From positions 1-13,105 of the forward strand of contig JAEYVS010000159.1 of assembly GCA_023429265.1 (NCBI GenBank): DNA of 13,105 nucleotides. Reading direction: 5' to 3'. The notes under the pieces were generated by a model. That model was not told where the DNA came from. It ran no database searches and saw only the letters and a list, made by a program, of their open reading frames with translations. A program made the translations under genes and the position numbers. Source of the stretch: Bacteroidota bacterium. Its GTDB lineage: Bacteria > Bacteroidota > Ignavibacteria > Tepidaquicellales > Tepidaquicellaceae. Positions 1 through 6,017 of this stretch are shown here, piece by piece (position 1 is the first letter of the stretch; each line of letters starts with the position of its first letter).

Positions 1-406
1 CGGTCTGCATCGAATATATTTTAGAGCTGTTATTGAAAGTATTGTCCTTACCTGGGACTTCCCAAATCAAAAAATAACCGGGCAGACCGCTTATATTCAT
101 ATTTCCGTAATCAACAAGTTTTACCTCACGCCCCGTAGATACAAGCATCTGGCGGTACAGACCGCCTCTGAAACTGGAGTCTTTGATGTCTTCCGCGTTA
201 AAATCATATGGCTTAAAATAGCTGTCCACCTGGATGAGAAAGTAACCGGTATCATTTGTTACGTATTCATTTCCGGAAATGTTCTCGTAGTTTTTCCAGG
301 CAGCCGGGTACTGAAATGTTATATCATTGACGTTATCTTCAAATATATTCTGAGCATAGGTAACGGACGATAACAGTATAGCTGTAAGTATTAGCAAGTA
401 TTTCAT
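1..406 (-). CDS. Secreted PsbP/DUF1795-like protein, 3' end cut off by the window
   Basis: Reading leftwards from the ATG at 404-406 gives 135 codons with no stop before the window edge, so the C-terminus is missing. Residues 1-18 form a signal peptide (charged MKY start, hydrophobic Leu/Ile core, small residues before A18|Q19), so the product is exported. The mature part has the pattern 'I-T-F-x-Y-P-x-x-W' followed by a 'G-L-P-G-Y' segment about 75 residues later. This layout resembles PsbP-like or DUF1795 domains, which are small alpha/beta periplasmic folds of mostly unknown role. The family call rests on pattern resemblance only. No Shine-Dalgarno is visible; the upstream DNA is very AT-rich and could hold the promoter. 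A terminator at 448-478 separates it from the minus-strand gene upstream, so it is probably transcribed on its own. Confidence 0.75.
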   Translation of the reverse strand, partial: MKYLLILTAILLSSVTYAQNIFEDNVNDITFQYPAAWKNYENISGNEYVTNDTGYFLIQVDSYFKPYDFNAEDIKDSSFRGGLYRQMLVSTGREVKLVDYGNMNISGLPGYFLIWEVPGKDNTFNNSSKIYSMQT

Positions 407-447
407 CCAAATAATATATAATAAGATTACTGAAAAAACAGTAAATA

Positions 448-478
448 AAAAAAGCGGAGAAATTGTCTCCGCTTTTTT
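448..478 (-). terminator. Intrinsic terminator of the Ycf48-type T9SS cargo gene
   Basis: A perfect hairpin pairs AAAAAAGCGGAGA (448-460) with TCTCCGCTTTTTT (466-478) around a 5-base loop. On the minus strand the stem is followed by a U-rich run, and it lies about 125 bases past the stop codon at 603. The A/T flanks are symmetric, so it could act in both directions. Its GCGGA core is shared with the terminator at 2844-2875. Confidence 0.85.
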
Positions 479-520
479 AGCATAACTTAATAATAGGGGT
501 ATTACTAAGTAGTAAGTTTA

Positions 521-536
521 AATCAGGATCCTGATT
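521..536. repeat. 16-bp perfect palindrome AATCAGGATCCTGATT
   Basis: The 16 bases are exactly self-complementary with no spacer. They lie between the T9SS cargo stop (603) and its terminator (448-478), so they would be transcribed in the 3' untranslated region. A second GGATCC follows at 541-546. A dimeric protein-binding site or an accidental palindrome are both possible; nothing identifies a binder. Confidence 0.35.
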
Positions 537-573
537 AACGGGATCCATTTGAAAGAACAAATCTTATTTCACC

Positions 574-597
574 TGTCAATCACTTAGCTGGTTGACA
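574..597 (-). other. Imperfect hairpin just after the T9SS cargo stop
   Basis: TGTCAATCA (574-582) and TGGTTGACA (589-597) form a 9-bp stem with one non-Watson-Crick position and a 6-base loop. It begins six bases beyond the stop codon of the minus-strand gene. It has no U-tract, so it is more likely a 3'-end stabilising structure than a terminator. Confidence 0.3.
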
Positions 598-602
598 AGC
601 AG

Positions 603-2717
603 TTATTTAACTAATAACATCTTCTTCGTTTCAACGAATTGATTTTTAACTTCAAGCCTGTAGAAATATATTCCACTTGTTAGATTACTTGCATTAAAGT
701 CATATGAATATATACCTGTTTGTAAATTCTGTTCTACAAGTGTCGCGACTACTCTGCCGAGCATATCATATACCTTTAAACTCACTGCGCCGCTTTCAGG
801 AAGAGCGAACTCAATCTTTGTTGCCGGGTTGAAAGGGTTTGGATAGTTCTGCTTCAGGTAAAATTTATCAGGTACATTTGTAATAACCGGGTCGATGGAG
901 GTAAGAAGCTCCTGTGGAATGGTGCTGATAATCGTTCCTACCAGACCCACGGCATATACATTAAAATTATCGGTAAAATCCACAGCCATAAGTCCGTTGT
1001 TGGTTACCGTAGGCTGAGTGATCCAGGAATTGCCATAATCGGTTGATTTGATAATTGTACCATTGTTTCCCACAGCATATCCAAAATTTTGCTTAAAGAC
1101 CACGCTCCTGAATGAATTTGAAGGTGTAGTGAGTAAATGCCAGGTCGTCCCTCCATCGGTAGTTCTTTCTATACCGTTTCCAGCCATAAAACCCGTGTCG
1201 GAATTAATGAATGAAATACTCCAGATGGCTCCCTGCAGCTGATTGCTCATATCAGTCCAGTTCAGACCGCCATTGGTAGTCTTACGCGCTTCTCCAAAAG
1301 ATGCGGATGAGATATATCCTGTCATATCATCGGTAAAATATAGAGCCGTTCCATCGGCAGCGCCACTCAGCAATGTATTCCAGTTCGTTCCTCCGTTTGA
1401 AGTTTTATAAACCGTTCCATTGTCACCTAAAACATAACCTGTATTAGCATTCACAAAATCCAGAGACCTTAAAATATCATCAGTTCCGTCAACATCTAAT
1501 ACGGACCAGGTTGCTCCGGCATCGGTAGTTTTTACCATATTGCCAATCGTGCCGCAGGCATAGCCAATATTCTGGTCTACTAATTCAACAGCAAAAAGTG
1601 AAATACCCACACCGGGATCAATGACTGTCCAGTTGGAGCCGCCGTTTGTAGTTCTTACCATTATGTTATTATTCCACGAGCCGACTGAAACGCCTGTATT
1701 AGCATCGACAAAATCCACATCCCAAAGTGTAGCATTTGTTACGTCAGGCTGAGCGATCCAGTTAACTCCGCTGTTTGTGCTCCTTATCATCCTTCCATAA
1801 TCTCCTGCTCTGTGATATGTTCCGTTATCTGTTATTGTGAAAGTCTTGTAAATTGCAGTGGGAGCAGAATAAGTTACATTCCAGCTTGAACCCTGGTCAG
1901 TAGATTTTATCATTGTCGTACCGACACCGGTAACTATTATAGTATCATTTCTAAAATATATGTCATTTAATTCTGAAGAAGAGGGAGAGCCAACCTGGGT
2001 CCAATTCAGACCTGTGTTTACGCTCTTGTAGATTCCACCATCATCACCTGCAGCATATCCCGTATTGGCATTTAGAAAATTAATGGAGTAGATAGCTTGA
2101 AACTCTCCATTACTTACGAGTGTCCAATTAGTGCCTCCATTGGTGGTCCTGATAATATCACCGGAAAGAGAACCCCCGGCTGAAAAGCCTGTATCCTGAT
2201 TTACAAAGTAAATATCATCAAGAAAGAGTGCACCTCCATTGCCCTGGTTTGTCCAGGAGGTACCGCCATCCGTTGTTTTATATATGTGAGTTGAAGTTGA
2301 GAAACTGCTCAGAACGTATGCAGTGTTTGCATCAGTAAAGAGAATTTCTTTCAGAAAATCAGTAGTGGGAAAATTAACCTGCATCCAGTTTAATCCTCCG
2401 TTATTTGTTTTTGCAATGTATCCGGAATTTCCGACAACATAACCGCTATTAACATCGAAAAAATATATTCCGTAAAGATTTTTTGTTGTTGGCAGATTCA
2501 GCTGGTCCCAAGTGACGCCGCCATTTGTTGTTCGGATGAATGTTCCATAATTTCCGCAGGCATATCCCGTATTGTCATTAATGAATTTAATATCTGAAAT
2601 ATGATTTCCCTGGGGAGCGGGATTTTGCCATTCCCAGTTATCTGTTAGCTGTGCATTGGATAAAGATGATACACCCAAAACCAAAGAAAAGATAAGAAAT
2701 AGATTTAGTAGTTTCAT
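603..2717 (-). CDS. T9SS-secreted Ycf48-like multi-blade beta-propeller protein
   Basis: The 704-residue product has a signal peptide (residues 1-22, cut SNA|Q23). About 14 repeats of roughly 43 residues follow, each with the Ycf48/BNR-like motif [TS]-x-x-G-x-x-W. Thirteen copies are clear (for example TTNGGVTW, KTTDGGTSW and STDYGNSW) and the last is degenerate. Ycf48/HCF136 proteins form seven-bladed propellers, so two propellers in series are likely. Residues from about 621 to 704 are a type A sorting domain (NYPNPFNP near its start, SGIYFYR, then KKMLLVK at the end). This domain sends cargo through the outer-membrane T9SS for release or surface anchoring. An in-frame ATG at 2774 would add 19 residues ahead of a complete signal peptide, so the ATG at 2715-2717 is preferred. 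The gene appears monocistronic, with its own promoter (2799-2827) and terminator (448-478). Its substrate or binding partner is not known; adhesion or extracellular binding is a guess. Confidence 0.9.
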   Translation of the reverse strand: MKLLNLFLIFSLVLGVSSLSNAQLTDNWEWQNPAPQGNHISDIKFINDNTGYACGNYGTFIRTTNGGVTWDQLNLPTTKNLYGIYFFDVNSGYVVGNSGYIAKTNNGGLNWMQVNFPTTDFLKEILFTDANTAYVLSSFSTSTHIYKTTDGGTSWTNQGNGGALFLDDIYFVNQDTGFSAGGSLSGDIIRTTNGGTNWTLVSNGEFQAIYSINFLNANTGYAAGDDGGIYKSVNTGLNWTQVGSPSSSELNDIYFRNDTIIVTGVGTTMIKSTDQGSSWNVTYSAPTAIYKTFTITDNGTYHRAGDYGRMIRSTNSGVNWIAQPDVTNATLWDVDFVDANTGVSVGSWNNNIMVRTTNGGSNWTVIDPGVGISLFAVELVDQNIGYACGTIGNMVKTTDAGATWSVLDVDGTDDILRSLDFVNANTGYVLGDNGTVYKTSNGGTNWNTLLSGAADGTALYFTDDMTGYISSASFGEARKTTNGGLNWTDMSNQLQGAIWSISFINSDTGFMAGNGIERTTDGGTTWHLLTTPSNSFRSVVFKQNFGYAVGNNGTIIKSTDYGNSWITQPTVTNNGLMAVDFTDNFNVYAVGLVGTIISTIPQELLTSIDPVITNVPDKFYLKQNYPNPFNPATKIEFALPESGAVSLKVYDMLGRVVATLVEQNLQTGIYSYDFNASNLTSGIYFYRLEVKNQFVETKKMLLVK

Positions 2718-2777
2718 TGTTTCATGTTGTTTAGTACAAAAATTTCTCAAAACGTCCATTTGGGGTAAGTACAAAAC

Positions 2778-2797
2778 ATCGTACTAAATGGTACGAT
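2778..2797. promoter_or_regulatory. Inverted repeat ATCGTAC-N6-GTACGAT at the predicted transcription start
   Basis: Two perfect 7-base arms (2778-2784 and 2791-2797) are separated by TAAATG. The repeat starts one base after the predicted -10 box of the minus-strand T9SS gene and covers the expected start site. That is a typical place for a repressor operator or a 5'-UTR hairpin. Further GTAC half-motifs lie downstream near 2770 and 2735. Confidence 0.4.
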
Positions 2798-2798
2798 A

Positions 2799-2827
2799 AA
2801 AATACAAAGTCTATTTTTAATTGTCAA
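2799..2827 (-). promoter_or_regulatory. Sigma-70-like promoter for the Ycf48-type T9SS cargo
   Basis: On the minus strand there is a perfect TTGACA (2822-2827), a 17-base spacer and TATTTT (2799-2804). This is close to the classic sigma-70 arrangement. It predicts a start site near 2792 and a 5' UTR of about 75 bases to the ATG at 2717. No Shine-Dalgarno precedes that ATG, which is common in Bacteroidota. Confidence 0.6.
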
Positions 2828-2843
2828 TACTTTTATAAATAAA

Positions 2844-2875
2844 AAAAAGCGGAGCTGAAATAGCATCCGCTTTTT
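2844..2875 (-). terminator. Intrinsic terminator of the three-gene minus-strand operon
   Basis: AAAAAGCGGA plus GCT (2844-2856) pairs with AGC, a one-base bulge and TCCGCTTTTT (2862-2875). On the minus strand a U-tract follows the stem. It lies 17 bases past the stop of the PepSY-like gene at 2893. This places the end of the operon upstream of the promoter for the T9SS cargo. Confidence 0.85.
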
Positions 2876-2892
2876 GAATGAATATTAAAGAT

Positions 2893-3363
2893 TTATCGAG
2901 TTTTTCTATCCATCATACTGTCGTCAACCTGGTACACCGTTCCATCAGAATTATAATATACAATAGATGAGGCACCATTTAAAAGATAATCCAATCTATA
3001 TCTACTGGTTTTTGAATTATCCTCCATTATGGTGACACTGTTTATTGTGCCATCCGGATAAGTACTCATAAAGGTTTTGAGAACCGGATCCGGTAGCGTC
3101 GATGGATCAGCTTCTACCTCTCTCATAACAATTTCACCAACAGGGTCATAAGTAATCCTGCTATCGAAGTTGTCGTTTACAAAAACCGCCACATAATTCC
3201 CGTTTTCTCCACGTTCCCATCTAACGTTATTCGCTGTTCCATACGAGGCATCGAATTTTTCGATGACAACTGCAGGAACTTCAGATTCAGGCAGGTCCTG
3301 AGCATTTGTTAATGCCGGGACTGCAAAAAATAAAGCGAATAACACAATGAGCATTTTAAACAT
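2893..3363 (-). CDS. Secreted PepSY-like (PF11396-type) periplasmic protein
   Basis: The product is 156 residues. A signal peptide covers residues 1-21 (cut TNA|Q22), so it acts in the periplasm or outside. The mature part shows two tandem half-repeats. The first runs from 'VPAVVIEKF' through 'VRWERGENGNYVAVF' to 'YDPVGEIVMRE'; the second runs from 'LPDPVLKTF' to 'YYNSDGTV'. The P-x-x-V-x-x-x-F, W-x-x-x-x-x-x-Y and Y-x-x-x-G pattern is typical of the PepSY-like (formerly BLIP-like) family, common in Bacteroidota and mostly of unknown role. The start is fixed by AAGGAGA at 3372-3378, eight bases before the ATG. It is the last gene of the operon, 68 bases after the membrane protein gene, and is followed by a terminator. 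Cytochrome or protease links known for true PepSY domains should not be assumed. Confidence 0.8.
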   Translation of the reverse strand: MFKMLIVLFALFFAVPALTNAQDLPESEVPAVVIEKFDASYGTANNVRWERGENGNYVAVFVNDNFDSRITYDPVGEIVMREVEADPSTLPDPVLKTFMSTYPDGTINSVTIMEDNSKTSRYRLDYLLNGASSIVYYNSDGTVYQVDDSMMDRKTR

Positions 3364-3371
3364 GATGTTAA

Positions 3372-3378
3372 TCTCCTT
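3372..3378 (-). promoter_or_regulatory. Strong Shine-Dalgarno AAGGAGA of the PepSY-like gene
   Basis: On the minus strand AAGGAGA sits eight bases before the ATG at 3361-3363. It decides this start over the in-frame Met at codon 4. Most genes in this window lack such a site, so the gene may be translated at a higher level. Confidence 0.7.
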
Positions 3379-3383
3379 AGTTA

Positions 3384-3401
3384 TTAAGTTTAAGAACTTA
3401 A
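3384..3401. promoter_or_regulatory. Inverted repeat TTAAGTT-N4-AACTTAA ahead of the PepSY-like gene
   Basis: Perfect 7-base arms flank TAAG in the 68-base gap between the membrane protein and PepSY-like genes. It lies just upstream of the ribosome binding site. It could be an operator for an internal promoter or a weak mRNA hairpin. It is AT-rich, so chance is a real alternative. Confidence 0.3.
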
Positions 3402-3431
3402 TATAATGTAACAGCTAAATGAGATAAAAGT

Positions 3432-3791
3432 TTACGCGCGATTCGATATTTTTTCGAAAATCCATGCCATAAGCGAGCTTATACCGACCGCGGCAAATCC
3501 CAGCAACGGAAGGAAAATCAAACCAATGGCCGCTGTTGAACTTTCTGATGAAATGTAATCAAAGAAAACCAGGAGATATAAAGGAAGGAGAAACATTGGG
3601 GGTAGTATCGAATAAATTATGTTTTTTTTCCATGAAATGAATAAGTAAAGGTAAATGGGCAGCAACATCCATAGAAAGACCAATGCTACCTGTGTAAGTA
3701 AAAGTGATACAGATTCGTAATTTAAGTAGATGAGATAAAATCCCATTATCACTGAGATAGAGAGAACAGAGTACCTTATGAGGTTTTTCAT
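3432..3791 (-). CDS. Small integral membrane protein, about four helices, function unknown
   Basis: The 119-residue product is almost entirely hydrophobic. Likely membrane segments are at about residues 7-24, 30-53, 60-77 and 85-112. Short charged loops (SWKKN near 53-57, SSESS near 81-85) and a basic C-terminus (EKISNRA) separate or end them. No family motif is recognised. The ATG lies five bases after the stop of the upstream lipoprotein gene, so the two are almost certainly co-transcribed and perhaps translationally coupled. It is followed 68 bases later by the PepSY-like gene on the same strand. The shared envelope location of all three products suggests a common envelope role, but the sequence does not say which. 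Confidence 0.7.
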   Translation of the reverse strand: MKNLIRYSVLSISVIMGFYLIYLNYESVSLLLTQVALVFLWMLLPIYLYLFISWKKNIIYSILPPMFLLPLYLLVFFDYISSESSTAAIGLIFLPLLGFAAVGISSLMAWIFEKISNRA

Positions 3792-3796
3792 TATAC

Positions 3797-4225
3797 TTAC
3801 TTTCTAACCGGAAGGACAGGTATCTCTGCCCAATTTTCAAATGAGAGCTTAAACTTAGTTTTATCTACAAATGACTTTAATAATAAAAAGTCATATTGTC
3901 TTTGAATCTCCTGTTCAGGGTCGAGTCTAAGCGTATCAAAATTTTGAGGATTAAGTTTTACTCCTGAAACATCAAGAGAGAATTTTTCATCATCAATGGT
4001 TAGCATTTCGTTGCCGGGATTTTTCCATATCATACTAATTCTAATTGTATCCTCTTTCTCATTTCCGGAAAGAATTTCAGCTGATTCTACTTTAATTGCC
4101 ACGGGCAATCGGTTTCTATCCCTGTATGAATACCAATCGGTTGGATCGGGCTGTCCGCAACCATATAATGTATATGCGATAATTAGAATAGCAATAAATT
4201 TCAAAGGCAAATGTATTTTAAGCAT
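3797..4225 (-). CDS. Putative lipoprotein, function unknown
   Basis: The 142-residue product begins with a lipoprotein-type signal: basic residues, a hydrophobic run, then L-Y-G-C with the lipidated Cys at 23. The Tyr at -2 is not the commonest lipobox residue. The mature chain is hydrophilic and beta-rich-looking, with 'MIWKNPGNEMLTIDDEKFSL' resembling the immunoglobulin-like 'K-N-x-G' strand patterns of periplasmic beta-sandwich proteins. No family is assigned. It is the first gene of the minus-strand operon, with the small membrane protein starting five bases after its stop. No Shine-Dalgarno is visible at the ATG (4223-4225). Its promoter must lie in the divergent region 4226-4466. Confidence 0.7.
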   Translation of the reverse strand: MLKIHLPLKFIAILIIAYTLYGCGQPDPTDWYSYRDRNRLPVAIKVESAEILSGNEKEDTIRISMIWKNPGNEMLTIDDEKFSLDVSGVKLNPQNFDTLRLDPEQEIQRQYDFLLLKSFVDKTKFKLSFENWAEIPVLPVRK

Positions 4226-4466
4226 ATTTTTCTAAATTTCCATAATAACTTACCACAATTAATGTATTCATTCAATTCAAGTAGAAATCAATAGATGTTA
4301 ACCTTAAAAGCGATATACCATTTGCAACAAATGGCATCATTAATACGTATACATAACTTGCCTCTCTTAATAGCTTTGAAACATACATTTACCCCTAAAA
4401 AAGGTTTTAATATTTAATTAGAATCATTATATTAGAGTTATAATTTTGCAACCAAAATCCTTTGTC
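4226..4466. promoter_or_regulatory. Divergent intergenic region between the lipoprotein and Cys-tail membrane protein genes
   Basis: This 241-base AT-rich gap separates two outward-facing genes and must carry both promoters. The plus-strand candidate is listed separately at 4441-4448. A perfect CCATTTG-CAA-CAAATGG hairpin (4318-4334) lies near the middle and has no U-tract. I found no convincing minus-strand promoter; TAATTGTG (minus, 4254-4261) is a partial match to TAnnTTTG but lacks a correctly spaced upstream element. Confidence 0.5.
4441..4448 (+). promoter_or_regulatory. Bacteroidota-type -7 element TAATTTTG
   Basis: TAATTTTG fits the Bacteroidota consensus TAnnTTTG and overlaps TATAAT at 4439-4444. 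It sits 18 bases before the ATG at 4467, predicting a very short leader of roughly 10 bases. The upstream -33 TTG element is not well matched at the usual 19-21 base distance. The same 8-mer precedes tig at 6117-6124. Confidence 0.45.
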
Positions 4467-5279
4467 ATGAAAGACAGAAGCAATCTCCTGACATCATTGA
4501 TCGTAGCTTTACTTGCCGGTGGTGTTTATTACATATCAGGCGCTGATTCGATAGAAAAAATACTTCCTGACATTACTTATGTAGATAATAAAGGAGGTAT
4601 CGAGATAGTATACTCTAAAGTCGATAAACCTGAGCAGGAGGAATCGATTGAAAAAGTTCAATTGACACCGAGGAAAAAACAGGTACAGAAAAGAGTCATT
4701 GAATCTCCTGAAGTAATGGAGGAAGAAAGGGAGATTGCGGAAACAACTAACATACCCCCGATGGAATTTGATGAGCTGATGGCTTTGCTGGAAAATCCCG
4801 TAACTGAGCCGGTAAAACTGACTGATGATATTACTGAAACACCTGAATGGGTAGAGGGTAATGAACACCTTGAAAAACCTGCTATTGCGTGGGCAGAAGA
4901 TGAAAAACCCAATGGGCTTAAAATTAAGACAAGAACACCGATAGTTTACGCAAAAGCAAAGGCAGCTATTTTCATAAATGAAGTTAAGCTTAAAAAAAAT
5001 TTAAAGGATAGTAAGAAGTCTTCCGCAGATAAAAATGCAGAAGTTGAATTGGTCATCGTACCCGAAACTACTCCTAGAGTGCCTGTCAAAAGTGTAAATG
5101 GTAATACTGAGGTAGTGGTAGTCCCGGAAGTACCGGGATATAATGTAATATGGGATGCAAAAGACATTAAAAATAATGTAAAGGTAGAAGTGAAAACGTC
5201 TTCGGAAGGTTATAATTTCATAATGATACAGTCAGATGACGAATGTAAGTCGACCTGTACTAAAAAATGCAGTAAATAA
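4467..5279 (+). CDS. Membrane-anchored periplasmic protein with a C-x3-C-x3-C tail, function unknown
   Basis: From the ATG at 4467 the product is 270 residues. A TTG at 4446 would add seven residues but overlaps the predicted promoter, so it is rejected. Residues about 7-23 form one hydrophobic helix after a basic start. It is an uncleaved anchor or signal sequence, which puts the rest in the periplasm. Residues 40-175 are rich in Glu, Lys and Pro, as in TonB-like spacers, but no TonB C-terminal domain is present. Two similar Val-rich strands ('VELVIVPETTP' and 'TEVVVVPEVPG') follow, then a beta-like 'GYNFIMIQ'. The chain ends with Cys260, Cys264 and Cys268 in a Lys-rich tail. That spacing suits a metal site or disulfides. 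The next plus-strand gene has a similar C-x3-C motif (Cys39/Cys43). The convergent zinc-ribbon gene ends one base away. I do not recognise the family. Confidence 0.7.
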   Translation: MKDRSNLLTSLIVALLAGGVYYISGADSIEKILPDITYVDNKGGIEIVYSKVDKPEQEESIEKVQLTPRKKQVQKRVIESPEVMEEEREIAETTNIPPMEFDELMALLENPVTEPVKLTDDITETPEWVEGNEHLEKPAIAWAEDEKPNGLKIKTRTPIVYAKAKAAIFINEVKLKKNLKDSKKSSADKNAEVELVIVPETTPRVPVKSVNGNTEVVVVPEVPGYNVIWDAKDIKNNVKVEVKTSSEGYNFIMIQSDDECKSTCTKKCSK

Positions 5280-5280
5280 A

Positions 5281-5478
5281 TTACAGGTTCTTTTTATTTT
5301 TTGAATAGCAGTTTTGATCCCCCTCGCAGCAGGAAATGACTACCTGCTTGCAGACAGGGCACTGATAATGACCGTGTATGAAGACGTAGGTTACTTCAGA
5401 TCTACAAACTTCACATACGGTCTTTTTATTTGGATTTTGTGGTGCAGGTTTGTTATATTTTGGGGAACTTTTATCCAT
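5281..5478 (-). CDS. 65-residue zinc-ribbon protein
   Basis: This small protein has two CxxC knuckles, Cys22/Cys25 (CEVC) and Cys40/Cys43 (CPVC), 14 residues apart. That is the layout of a zinc ribbon, which normally binds one Zn2+. His35 and His37 lie between the knuckles. Three further cysteines (50, 51 and 57) follow in 'CCEGDQNC', which could form a second site. The N-terminus is basic and Pro/Asn-rich, and there is no signal peptide, so the protein is probably cytoplasmic. Such ribbons serve nucleic-acid binding, protein contact or metal storage; the sequence does not choose between them. It is convergent with the gene ending at 5279 (one base between stops) and divergent from the HMA-like gene starting at 5525, with only 46 bases between starts. 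Conserved Cys spacing makes a chance reading frame unlikely. Confidence 0.75.
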   Translation of the reverse strand: MDKSSPKYNKPAPQNPNKKTVCEVCRSEVTYVFIHGHYQCPVCKQVVISCCEGDQNCYSKNKKNL

Positions 5479-5512
5479 GAATAAAAATTTGCAATATTAT
5501 ATACTAACATAA

Positions 5513-5518
5513 AAGGAG
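5513..5518 (+). promoter_or_regulatory. Shine-Dalgarno AAGGAG of the HMA-like gene
   Basis: AAGGAG lies six bases before the ATG at 5525 and fixes this start. The whole intergenic space to the divergent zinc-ribbon gene is 46 bases. The promoter upstream elements must therefore overlap the beginning of that gene. Confidence 0.7.
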
Positions 5519-5524
5519 AAAAAA

Positions 5525-5989
5525 ATGAAGAAAAAAGCATTCATCTTCCTCTCAGCGGTCGCAGTTCTGGCACTTTCATTTGTTTACCTAAATTCCTCCA
5601 ATCTGATTGCCGATGACAATCCAACAGGCAAGAAGGATTGTTCCTCTCAGTGCAGTAAAGACAAGTCAATGTCTTCATCCGGTACTGAATCTACTATGAG
5701 TGATGGTTTAGCTACTTATGAATTCACTACCGATAAAGTATCCTGCGAAGGTACTAAAGGTGAGATGAAGTCATCACTTTTAAAGGTTTCAGGTGTTAAG
5801 GATGTAGAATTTGGTGAAACCTGCAATGTTTCTTCACAGACAAAAGTAAAACTTCTTTATTCTGCCGGCGAAACTTCAGAGGAAAACATTAAATCTTCAC
5901 TTTCTGAATATGGTGTAGAGTGTACAGGCACAAAAACCGGAAAAAAGGAAGGAAGCTGCAACAAAAAATCCGATAACAAGGACATTTAA
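5525..5989 (+). CDS. Secreted protein with an HMA-like (ferredoxin-fold) domain and Cys motifs
   Basis: The 154-residue product has an N-terminal signal or anchor helix (residues 5-22, 'AFIFLSAVAVLALSF'), so it acts in the periplasm. A linker carries Cys39-x3-Cys43 (DCSSQC). Residues about 64-135 follow the beta-alpha-beta-beta-alpha-beta pattern of heavy-metal-associated domains. The first strand leads to Cys74, the helix leads to 'KVSGVKDVEFGE', a second strand pair reads 'TKVKLLYSAG', and the second helix is 'SEENIKSSLSEYGVEC'. In canonical HMA domains the loop reads M-x-C-x-x-C. Here it is V-S-C-E-G-T, so the second Cys is absent; Cys100, Cys133 and Cys145 may substitute. A metal-binding or thiol role is inferred, not shown. 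It has a good Shine-Dalgarno and its own terminator (6018-6049). The Lys/Cys tail resembles the protein encoded at 4467-5279. Confidence 0.7.
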   Translation: MKKKAFIFLSAVAVLALSFVYLNSSNLIADDNPTGKKDCSSQCSKDKSMSSSGTESTMSDGLATYEFTTDKVSCEGTKGEMKSSLLKVSGVKDVEFGETCNVSSQTKVKLLYSAGETSEENIKSSLSEYGVECTGTKTGKKEGSCNKKSDNKDI

Positions 5990-6017
5990 TCGGAATTTTA
6001 GTAAATCATAAGTTTAG

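Noticed and set aside
603..2717. Recurring short DNA motifs resembling a repeat array
   Set aside because: They reflect the protein-level TTNGGxxW repeats and have diverged sequences and no constant spacers, so they are not a CRISPR array or tandem DNA repeat.
2718..2774. Upstream in-frame ATG adding 19 residues to the Ycf48-type protein
   Set aside because: The extension precedes a complete signal peptide and lies only about 20 bases after the predicted transcription start; the ATG at 2715-2717 gives a normal exported protein.
3559..3840. 93-codon minus-strand frame overlapping the membrane protein and lipoprotein genes
   Set aside because: It overlaps both genes in another frame, and the two overlapped genes form a tidy operon with 5-base spacing.
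4318..4334. CCATTTG-CAA-CAAATGG hairpin as a terminator
   Set aside because: No T run follows on either strand, and it lies between divergent genes where no terminator is needed.
4446..4466. TTG start adding seven residues to the Cys-tail membrane protein
   Set aside because: It overlaps the TAATTTTG promoter element, and the downstream ATG gives a standard basic N-terminus before the membrane helix.
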